This document shows positions 1 to 5,111 of a stretch of 5,111 nucleotides of DNA, one piece after another (position 1 is the first letter of the stretch; each line of letters begins with the position of its first letter). The DNA is taken from assembly GCA_017461685.1 (NCBI GenBank), contig JAFTXF010000011.1:1-5111 (forward strand), written 5' to 3'. The notes below the pieces were generated by a model, which made no database searches, was not told where the DNA came from, and saw only the letters and a list, made by a program, of their open reading frames with translations. Made by a program: the position numbers and the translations under genes. The stretch comes from Lachnospiraceae bacterium (GTDB taxonomy: Bacteria; Bacillota; Clostridia; Lachnospirales; Lachnospiraceae).

Positions 1-139
1 AGCAGCCTACGCCTATGGTGTGAGTTCTTTGCCAACGACCTATTTCATTGATGCAGAAGGCTACGGGGTAGCTTATGGAATGGGCGCCATGGACAGAGAG
101 ACACTGGAGCAGGGAATTGCACTTTTGAATCTCCCATAA
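1..139 (+). CDS. Thioredoxin-like (TlpA/ResA-type) protein, C-terminal end only
   Basis: An open frame beginning at base 2 runs 45 codons to a TAA at 137-139; the 5' part lies outside the window. The fragment contains YGVSSLPTTYFIDAEG, followed by a glycine-containing strand (AYGMGAMD) and a final helix (RETLEQGIALLNL). This is the classic end of the thioredoxin fold: the cis-proline loop (SLPTT) packs against the CXXC active site, then come strand beta-4, a G-x-x-G-like turn and the last helix. In Gram-positive bacteria such proteins are usually membrane-anchored or lipoprotein thiol-disulfide reductases facing outward. The CXXC motif and any signal sequence would lie upstream and cannot be seen, so a redox role is inferred from the fold. 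The gene ends 63 bases before the GH3 start with no clear terminator between them, so read-through into the GH3 gene is possible. Confidence 0.8.
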   Translation, partial: AAYAYGVSSLPTTYFIDAEGYGVAYGMGAMDRETLEQGIALLNLP

Positions 140-191
140 ATATGAAAAACGCTTATAAATTTCCCGAAAATTGCCATACTAACTAACATCC

Positions 192-197
192 GGGAGG
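192..197 (+). promoter_or_regulatory. Ribosome binding site of the GH3 gene (decides the start)
   Basis: GGGAGG lies 5 bases before the ATG at 203. An in-frame GTG at 197-199 would give a protein two residues longer, but it overlaps this Shine-Dalgarno sequence and has no ribosome site of its own. The ATG at 203 is therefore the better start. Confidence 0.8.
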
Positions 198-202
198 TGT
201 GT

Positions 203-3142
203 ATGGAAGAGAAAGAGTTAAATTTGAAGGAAAAGAAAAAGCTTCGTAAGGCGAAGCGAAAAGCGGTCAGACCCTGGAAAGCATTGACCTTTATCAGTCT
301 GCCACTTGCCATTATAAGCGTGATTGCAATGGTAGTGGCTACTGTATTTGACAATACGGTAGCTATTTTTTTTGGCGGCACTTTTTGGAAGCTTAAGAAT
401 GCCACCAGTGATGCCAGGTATTTTACACCGGATTTTCAGGAATGGGAGGATAATGTGGCCTATGGCAGAAGGATCGCAGAGCAGGTAGAAGCAGAGGGGG
501 CAGCCCTCTTGTACAATAAAGACAGCACGTTGCCACTGGCAGCCGGTGCAAAAGTCAGTCTGTTTTCTAATTCCTCTGTAAATCCTATTTACGGTGGAAC
601 CGGTTCCGGTAATATCGATGCCAGTGAAGCAGAAAGCTTTAAGGATGCCATGGAGCACAGAGGATTTGAGGTAAATGAGACCCTGTGGGAATTTTATGAG
701 TCCGGTGAAGGCAGTCACTATGCAAGACAGCAGGGTGGTGTCATAGCCCATGCCAGCCAAGTGGTCAGCGAAGTGCCTTGGGAAATGTATACGGATCGGG
801 TAAAAGATACCATCAAAGGTTATGGAGACGCGGCCATTGTGATGCTTTCCCGAGTAGGCGGTGAAGGCGTAGACCTGGATTTTACCAATACCAATTATTT
901 GGAACTGGACAAAAACGAGCGGGATATGCTTTCCGAGATCACCAAAATGAAGCAGTCCGGAGATGTACAGAAAATTATTGTTCTTATCAATTCGGCAAAC
1001 GCCCTGCAGATGGACTTTATGCAGGACGAAAGCTTTGACATTGACGCAGTGCTCTGGATTGGCGACGTTGGGCTTATGGGTACCACGGCAGTCAGCAAAA
1101 TCCTGTCCGGTGAGGTCAATCCCTCCGGTAGCCTGGTGGATACCTATGTGTATGATAATTATTCTGCACCTGCCATGAAAAATTTTGTGGCTACCAGATA
1201 TGAAGGTGCTACGGCAGACGTTGTGCCGGAAAAAGCCAGTTATTATATGATTTACCAGGAAGGTATTTATGTGGGATACCGGTATTATGAAACACGTTAT
1301 GAAGATTACGTCATGGGTACCGGTAATGCAGGGGCATATGATTATGGAAATACTGTTGCATATCCGTTCGGGCATGGTCTTAGCTACACGGATTTTGCTT
1401 ACAGTGATCTGGCGGTAGCATACGAGCCGGAGCAGGACCAGTTTGTAGTTAGTGTGACAGTAACCAATACCGGCAGTCAGTATGCAGGCAAAGAAACGGT
1501 GCAGCTTTATTTGCAGTCTCCTTACACGTCCTATGATATTATGCAGGGGGTGGAAAAGGCTTCCGTAAAGCTTTGCGGCTTTGAAAAGACCGGTATTCTG
1601 GCTCCGGGAGAATCGGAGACTTTGACCATGTATGTAGACCGTTTTGAACTGGCTTCCTATGATTCTTATGGGGAGAGGACGTATATTGTAGATGAGGGCG
1701 TGTATTATTTTGCGGCAGCAGCCAATGCCCATGATGCAGTAAATCATATTTTGGCTGACAAAGGCTATACCCCGGAAACCACAGAAGGGCGCATGGATGC
1801 AGACGGCAATCCGGATCTGGTTTATGCATGGACGGAGGAGGAGTTCGATGCTACCACCTACAGTATGTCTGATACAGGTGCAGTAGTTACCAATCAGCTG
1901 GATGATGCAGATTTAAATATGTATGTAGGAAGTCCTACGCAAATCACGTATTTATCCAGAAATAATTGGGAAGGAACGTTCCCTACGGAAATCGTACAAC
2001 TTTCTCTGACAGATCATTTAATAGAGGATTTACAAAATGTGCAGTATGATCCAAATGATTATGAGACTGTGGATATGCCGGTACTGGGAGCTGATAATGA
2101 TCGCAAGCTTATTGAAATGCGAGGCTTGTCTTATGGTGACCCGGCATGGAATTCCTTGTTGGATCAGCTGTCCTTTGAGGAAATGTGCAGTATGATTGCA
2201 GACGGTTTTCACTGGAATATGCCGGCTAAGTCTGTGGAGGCACCAGGCACCCGTGACGAAAACGGCCCCCAGGGATTGACCACATCTTTGCTAAAGACGG
2301 AGCTGGAAGCAATAGCTTTTTCCTCCGAAGATGTGATGGCAGCCACCTTTAACAGGGAGTTGATATATGAAGTGGGCAAATGTATTGGAAATGACTGCCT
2401 GCATGCAGGCGTTTCCTTCCTGTACGGTACCGGCAATAATATTCACAGAACCCCCTATGGTGGGCGAAATTTCGAATATTATGCTGAGGACGGTTTCCTA
2501 TCCGGAGAGATTTGTGCAGCAGAAGTGGCTGGTATGAAGGAACTGGGGGTAGAGGTGCTAATGAAGCATTTTGCGCTGAATGACAGTGAGGCAGAGCGTA
2601 TCGGTCTGGGGGTATGGCTGAATGAGCAAAGTGCACGTGAAATTTACCTGAAAGCATTCCAGACTCCGGTAGAGGATGCTGACGCCAATGGTGTTATGGT
2701 GGCTTATACCAGATTTGGTGCCACATGGTCCGGCGGTCATTATGGCCTGATTACCGGAATTCTCAGGGAAGAATGGGGCTGCGAAGGTAAAATTATCACT
2801 GACAATGCCTTACACGAATACGTGAATCCTGCAGACTTTGTGATGGCAGGAGGCAGTATTATGGACGCTATGCTGCCTACTCAGCTTAATATGATTAAAG
2901 AATATGAAAATGACACGGTTGTCGTATCTGCTATGAAGGAAGCTGCGCACCGTAACCTGTATGCAGTGGTAAATTCCAACGGTATGAATGGCGTGGGCCC
3001 GGAAACCACGGTGAACGTGCTGACACCATGGCCAATCTGGTTGTGCCGGGGACTGGCTGCAGGCTTTAGTATTCTGTTTGTGACATCTGCAGTAATGTGG
3101 TATCGGAAGGCACGGGAGTATCAGGAAAAGAATAAGTTGTAG
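203..3142 (+). CDS. Membrane-anchored, domain-swapped glycoside hydrolase family 3 (beta-glucosidase-like)
   Basis: The product is 979 residues from ATG 203 and likely hydrolyses beta-glycosides by the retaining mechanism at the outer cell surface. Domain order is reversed relative to common GH3 enzymes. A Lys/Arg-rich cytosolic tail (1-26) leads to a membrane segment (about 27-50). The GH3 C-type alpha/beta sandwich (about 88-320) carries GGTGSG at 131-136 and SRVGGEG, whose E221 matches the family acid/base Glu. YPFGHGLSYT (387-396) leads into an FnIII-like domain (about 412-510). A linker (about 515-640) precedes the GH3 N-type barrel (about 650-910), with GRNFEYYAED (R755), KHF (K788, H789), ITDN (D867, the expected nucleophile) and NLYAVVNSNGMNG at the end. 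A second membrane segment (about 943-967) is followed by a basic tail. Reversed order is known from Butyrivibrio and Ruminococcus beta-glucosidases. The usual DGP is NGP here (N687). The actual sugar (glucose, xylose or other) cannot be read. No convincing promoter is visible just upstream. Confidence 0.92.
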   Translation: MEEKELNLKEKKKLRKAKRKAVRPWKALTFISLPLAIISVIAMVVATVFDNTVAIFFGGTFWKLKNATSDARYFTPDFQEWEDNVAYGRRIAEQVEAEGAALLYNKDSTLPLAAGAKVSLFSNSSVNPIYGGTGSGNIDASEAESFKDAMEHRGFEVNETLWEFYESGEGSHYARQQGGVIAHASQVVSEVPWEMYTDRVKDTIKGYGDAAIVMLSRVGGEGVDLDFTNTNYLELDKNERDMLSEITKMKQSGDVQKIIVLINSANALQMDFMQDESFDIDAVLWIGDVGLMGTTAVSKILSGEVNPSGSLVDTYVYDNYSAPAMKNFVATRYEGATADVVPEKASYYMIYQEGIYVGYRYYETRYEDYVMGTGNAGAYDYGNTVAYPFGHGLSYTDFAYSDLAVAYEPEQDQFVVSVTVTNTGSQYAGKETVQLYLQSPYTSYDIMQGVEKASVKLCGFEKTGILAPGESETLTMYVDRFELASYDSYGERTYIVDEGVYYFAAAANAHDAVNHILADKGYTPETTEGRMDADGNPDLVYAWTEEEFDATTYSMSDTGAVVTNQLDDADLNMYVGSPTQITYLSRNNWEGTFPTEIVQLSLTDHLIEDLQNVQYDPNDYETVDMPVLGADNDRKLIEMRGLSYGDPAWNSLLDQLSFEEMCSMIADGFHWNMPAKSVEAPGTRDENGPQGLTTSLLKTELEAIAFSSEDVMAATFNRELIYEVGKCIGNDCLHAGVSFLYGTGNNIHRTPYGGRNFEYYAEDGFLSGEICAAEVAGMKELGVEVLMKHFALNDSEAERIGLGVWLNEQSAREIYLKAFQTPVEDADANGVMVAYTRFGATWSGGHYGLITGILREEWGCEGKIITDNALHEYVNPADFVMAGGSIMDAMLPTQLNMIKEYENDTVVVSAMKEAAHRNLYAVVNSNGMNGVGPETTVNVLTPWPIWLCRGLAAGFSILFVTSAVMWYRKAREYQEKNKL

Positions 3143-3148
3143 ATCATA

Positions 3149-3202
3149 TGGTGATTACAGGGTTGTGGGAGCAGTTTGCTGTGGAATAATCCGTAATCAT
3201 CA
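3149..3202 (+). other. Stem-loop just after the GH3 stop codon
   Basis: Bases 3149-3158 (TGGTGATTAC) pair with 3193-3202 (GTAATCATCA): ten pairs with one G-U. The 34-base loop contains a small hairpin, AGCA/TGCT (3170-3173 with 3177-3180). It begins 7 bases after the stop codon. No T-run follows, so it does not look like an intrinsic terminator; protecting the 3' end of the mRNA is one possible role. The pairing is visible; the role is not known. Confidence 0.35.
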
Positions 3203-3215
3203 AAATAAAGGATCC

Positions 3216-3260
3216 AGAGGTGGGGAGATTGGGAAAATTGCAATATCTTCACCTCTATTT
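3216..3260 (+). terminator. Possible weak terminator of the GH3 transcript
   Basis: AGAGGTG (3216-3222) pairs perfectly with CACCTCT (3250-3256). An inner helix can form between AGATTG (3226-3231) and CAATATCT (3241-3248), with a two-base bulge. Only ATTT and then GTGT follow, a poor U-tract, so termination would be inefficient or the hairpin may do something else. Its place between the GH3 stop and the next promoter fits a terminator. Confidence 0.4.
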
Positions 3261-3268
3261 GTGTACTT

Positions 3269-3309
3269 GGACTCTTTGCTTCCATATGTATTTTGGATAA
3301 TTTGAGTCC
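3269..3309. promoter_or_regulatory. Interrupted inverted repeat upstream of a promoter (possible operator)
   Basis: GGACTC (3269-3274), 6 bases, TCCA (3281-3284), 9 bases, TGGA (3294-3297), 6 bases, GAGTCC (3304-3309). Both arm pairs are exact complements and share one centre at base 3289. It ends 6 bases before the -35 box, and its centre is about 62 bases upstream of the predicted transcription start, a typical activator position. The symmetry is seen directly; regulator binding is inference. Confidence 0.35.
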
Positions 3310-3315
3310 TTCGAA

Positions 3316-3344
3316 TTGAAATTCTGTGAAAAGTGTATTATGAT
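3316..3344 (+). promoter_or_regulatory. Sigma-A-type promoter for the histidine phosphatase gene
   Basis: TTGAAA (3316-3321, four of six bases of TTGACA) and TATGAT (3339-3344, five of six of TATAAT) are separated by exactly 17 bases. Transcription would start near 3351, giving an untranslated leader of about 43 bases before the ATG at 3394. An overlapping TATTAT at 3336 leaves only 14 bases and is less likely to be the -10 box. Confidence 0.65.
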
Positions 3345-3346
3345 AG

Positions 3347-3360
3347 ATAAAACGTTTGCA
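3347..3360 (-). promoter_or_regulatory. cre-like site (possible CcpA operator) over the transcription start
   Basis: On the minus strand these bases read TGCAAACGTTTTAT. Against the Bacillus cre consensus TGNAANCGNWNNCW, every fixed position matches except the C near the end, which is A. The site overlaps the predicted start near 3351, where CcpA binding would block the promoter. Control by sugar availability would suit a carbohydrate-related unit, but a single degenerate match can arise by chance in AT-rich DNA. Confidence 0.35.
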
Positions 3361-3382
3361 ATACATATAATTATAATGGAAC

Positions 3383-3386
3383 GAGG
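3383..3386 (+). promoter_or_regulatory. Ribosome binding site of the histidine phosphatase gene
   Basis: GAGG lies 7 bases before ATG 3394. Earlier in-frame starts exist, including an ATG at 3376. The site at 3383-3386 lies inside the reading frame that would follow ATG 3376, and the family's first strand begins right at MLLFYVRHG, so 3394 is preferred. Confidence 0.65.
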
Positions 3387-3393
3387 TAATAGT

Positions 3394-4101
3394 ATGCTAC
3401 TTTTTTATGTACGACACGGACAACCTATTTACGAGCCGGATAGTTTGACGGAACTGGGACACCGGCAGGCAGATGCACTGGTAAAGCGAATGACAGAGTG
3501 TAAGCCGGATAAAATTTATGCCTCCAGCTCTAACCGTGCCATCCTCACAGCAGAGCCTACAGCCAAGGCTTTGGGGAAGGAAATCGAAATCCTGGATTGG
3601 TGCAATGAGCAGCATGCGTGGGATGAAATAGCAGTAGATTATGATGACAATAAAAGGACATGGGCTTTTTATCATAAGGAGACCAGAGAGCTTTTCCTTA
3701 CTCCTGAGGTAAGAAAGCTGGGCAAAGAGTGGTATCGCCATCCCGGTTTAGAGCAGTTCGAAAAAGGAATGACACGTATTCAGAGGGAAACGGACGCATT
3801 TCTGCTGCAGTTGGGATACCGTCATGACCATGAGAGAAATGGTTATGTGCCTGTGAAGCCTAATGATGACAGGATAGCTTTGTTTGCACATCAGGGATTT
3901 GGGCTGGCTTTTATGAGTTGCCTGTTGGACATACCGTACACACAACTGAGCACCCATTTTGATATTGGTCATAGCGGTCTGACAGTGGTAGAATTTAAGG
4001 GCGAGGACCTGGTAGTACCGAAGGTGCTGCAATGGTCCAATGATTCCCACATTTTTGCTGCCGGTATACCGACAGACTATCAGGGAGTATTACATTTTTA
4101 A
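3394..4101 (+). CDS. Histidine phosphatase superfamily protein (phosphoglycerate mutase-like)
   Basis: The product is 235 residues, probably cytosolic: there is no signal peptide or membrane segment. It has the full signature of the branch-1 histidine phosphatases. FYVRHGQP at 4-11 carries R7 and the phospho-accepting H8; LTELGHRQADAL (18-29) is the usual first helix; YASSSNRAILTAEPTA (42-57) carries the phosphate-binding R48; E72 in WCNE sits where the family's acid/base residue is expected; and the second catalytic His is H166 in LFAHQGFG. These enzymes move or remove phosphate on small molecules through a phosphohistidine. The substrate cannot be told from sequence: phosphosugars, cofactor phosphates and mutase activity are all found in the family. 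It is somewhat longer than a minimal 200-residue member, owing to the helical stretch at about 85-150. It has its own promoter at 3316-3344 and is followed 104 bases later by an aldose epimerase-like gene, which it may share a transcript with. Confidence 0.9.
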   Translation: MLLFYVRHGQPIYEPDSLTELGHRQADALVKRMTECKPDKIYASSSNRAILTAEPTAKALGKEIEILDWCNEQHAWDEIAVDYDDNKRTWAFYHKETRELFLTPEVRKLGKEWYRHPGLEQFEKGMTRIQRETDAFLLQLGYRHDHERNGYVPVKPNDDRIALFAHQGFGLAFMSCLLDIPYTQLSTHFDIGHSGLTVVEFKGEDLVVPKVLQWSNDSHIFAAGIPTDYQGVLHF

Positions 4102-4104
4102 ATT

Positions 4105-4118
4105 TTAAATATATTTAA
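4105..4118. repeat. Perfect 14-base AT-only palindrome
   Basis: TTAAATATATTTAA reads the same on both strands. It starts 4 bases after the TAA of the phosphatase gene. It is not followed by a T-run and has no G-C pairs, so it is unlikely to act as a terminator. The rest of the gap to 4205 is AT-rich, with no convincing -35/-10 pair. Confidence 0.5.
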
Positions 4119-4190
4119 CAGGTGTTTGAAGAACAGAAGTGCTGCAGTTATTTGATATTTTTAATAGAAAAGGAATGAACGGAAAACAAA

Positions 4191-4196
4191 AAGGAG
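4191..4196 (+). promoter_or_regulatory. Ribosome binding site of the aldose epimerase-like gene
   Basis: AAGGAG, a near-perfect Shine-Dalgarno sequence, lies 9 bases before ATG 4206 and fixes that start. Confidence 0.8.
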
Positions 4197-4205
4197 AATA
4201 TTGTC

Positions 4206-5111
4206 ATGGCGGAACTGTATGGTGAAAAGATTTCCAAGGTAGAATTGCGTAAGCGTGTAGGCGATATGTCGCAGATTGCCGGAGCAACCGCTTTTACCTA
4301 TGCAGATGGAAAGGCTTTGGGGACAAGAGCGATTGAAGTGAAAAACGGAAGCGGATTGCGTTTCGTAATTATGTTAGACAGGGGCATGGACATTTCTTAT
4401 GCAGAGTACAAAAGCGTGCCGTTGGCTTACATATCTAAGACCGGCGTGGTATCACCGGCCCATTACGACGAAAAGGACTTTTTGCGCAGCTTTACGGCAG
4501 GACTACTTACTACCTGCGGCCTGACTTATATGGGAGGAGCATGCAAAGACGAAGGAAAGGAATTGGGACTTCATGGCAGAATTGCCAATACGCCGGCTTA
4601 TGATATTTCTGTGAAAGAAGAGTGGGTAGAGGGTGATTATGTAATTACTGTCAGCGGTAAGGTCAGAGAAGCGGTGGTGTTTGGCGAGAATATCGTATTG
4701 ACCAGAACCATTACTACCAAGCTGGGTGATAATCGGATTTACATCCATGATGTGGTGGAAAATGAAGGCTTTACAAAGTCTCCGTTGATGGTATTGTATC
4801 ACATGAATTTTGGCTATCCGCTTTTGTCAGAGCACACTGTTTTGGAGACCAATTGTGAGAATTGCCGTCCTCAGACCGAAGTAGCTGCAAAGGGGCTGAA
4901 AGAGGCTTGTGTATTTTCCACTCCGGTCCAAGACTATGCAGAACAGGTATTTCACAGGGATGCTGTGACAGAAAGCTACGCGGAGCTGAAAAATACTTCT
5001 TTGGGACTGGCTGCAAGAGTAGAATTCTGCGGAGAGCAGCTGCCGTATTTGATTGAATGGAAGCAGGTCGGAGAGCAGGAGTATGTGGTGGGTCTGGAGC
5101 CGGCTACGTAT
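4206..5111 (+). CDS. Aldose 1-epimerase family protein (DUF4432 type), 3' end missing
   Basis: The first 302 residues are present and the frame is still open at the window edge; relatives of about 340-360 residues suggest that some 40-60 residues are missing. The sequence resembles the galactose mutarotase-like DUF4432 group: VIMLDRGMDISYAEYKSVPL (54-73), FTAGLLTTCGLTYMGG (96-111), LGLHGRIANTPAYD (120-133), LYHMNFGYPLLSE (197-209) and VVGLEPAT (294-301). By analogy with galactose mutarotase, H123 and H199 would act at the sugar ring and anomeric oxygen, and E298 would be the base. These assignments follow motif position, not alignment. The likely role is interconverting anomers of a sugar or binding it in the cytosol; there is no signal peptide. 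The preceding phosphatase-like gene may be co-transcribed, since no clear promoter or terminator separates them. The true substrate is unknown. Confidence 0.88.
   Translation, partial: MAELYGEKISKVELRKRVGDMSQIAGATAFTYADGKALGTRAIEVKNGSGLRFVIMLDRGMDISYAEYKSVPLAYISKTGVVSPAHYDEKDFLRSFTAGLLTTCGLTYMGGACKDEGKELGLHGRIANTPAYDISVKEEWVEGDYVITVSGKVREAVVFGENIVLTRTITTKLGDNRIYIHDVVENEGFTKSPLMVLYHMNFGYPLLSEHTVLETNCENCRPQTEVAAKGLKEACVFSTPVQDYAEQVFHRDAVTESYAELKNTSLGLAARVEFCGEQLPYLIEWKQVGEQEYVVGLEPATY

Noticed and set aside
141..157. A cre-like sequence upstream of the GH3 gene (minus strand TATAAGCG, five T, then CA).
   Set aside because: It carries A instead of the conserved G and one extra base in the right half, so the spacing is broken; it is too weak to call.
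117..159. Promoter for the GH3 gene from TTGCAC or TTGAAT with TATGAA or TATAAA.
   Set aside because: TTGCAC with TATGAA has 18-base spacing but poor boxes; TTGAAT with TATAAA has a 23-base spacer. Neither is convincing.
197..202. GTG at 197 as the GH3 start, two codons upstream.
   Set aside because: It overlaps the GGGAGG ribosome site that serves ATG 203.
218..1747. A 509-codon open frame on the minus strand, opposite the first half of the GH3 gene.
   Set aside because: It lies wholly antisense to clear GH3 coding sequence. Its product is rich in Ile, His and Cys with no recognisable domain, and its openness follows from the codon pattern of the real gene.
4126..4164. Promoter for the epimerase gene from TTGAAG with AT-rich -10 candidates.
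   Set aside because: At 17 bases the -10 would be TATTTG, which is poor; better-looking AT boxes lie too far away.
4862..5056. A 64-codon + strand open frame inside the epimerase gene.
   Set aside because: It is out of frame within a well-supported gene and has no ribosome site or recognisable motif.

Overview
The window reads as part of a low-to-mid GC Gram-positive (Firmicutes) chromosome, most likely a Clostridia/Lachnospiraceae gut or rumen bacterium. The grounds are strong Shine-Dalgarno sites (GGGAGG, AAGGAG), a sigma-A-type promoter, AT-rich gaps between genes, and above all a domain-swapped, membrane-anchored family 3 glycoside hydrolase of the type found in that group. The assignment rests on recognising protein families, not on a database search. 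All genes are on the + strand.

Layout: (1) positions 1-139 hold the last 45 codons of a thioredoxin-like (TlpA/ResA-type) protein. (2) Positions 203-3142 encode a 979-residue GH3 enzyme in reversed domain order: the alpha/beta sandwich carrying the acid/base Glu comes first, then an FnIII-like domain, then the barrel carrying the nucleophile Asp. Both ends carry a predicted membrane segment. (3) Positions 3143-3393 are a 251-base intergenic region with two hairpins, a dyad-symmetric element, a good -35/-10 promoter and a cre-like sequence over the expected transcription start. (4) Positions 3394-4101 encode a 235-residue histidine phosphatase-family protein. (5) Positions 4206-5111 encode the first 302 residues of an aldose 1-epimerase-like protein (DUF4432 type), cut by the window edge.

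Taken together, the window suggests carbohydrate use: a surface enzyme releasing sugars from beta-glycosides, then a separately promoted unit with a phosphatase-like enzyme and a sugar mutarotase-like protein. The functional link is inferred from adjacency and is not proven. I found no mobile element, CRISPR array, tRNA or rRNA. I see no clearly new system; the points most worth checking are the doubly anchored, permuted GH3 and the control region at 3216-3360.
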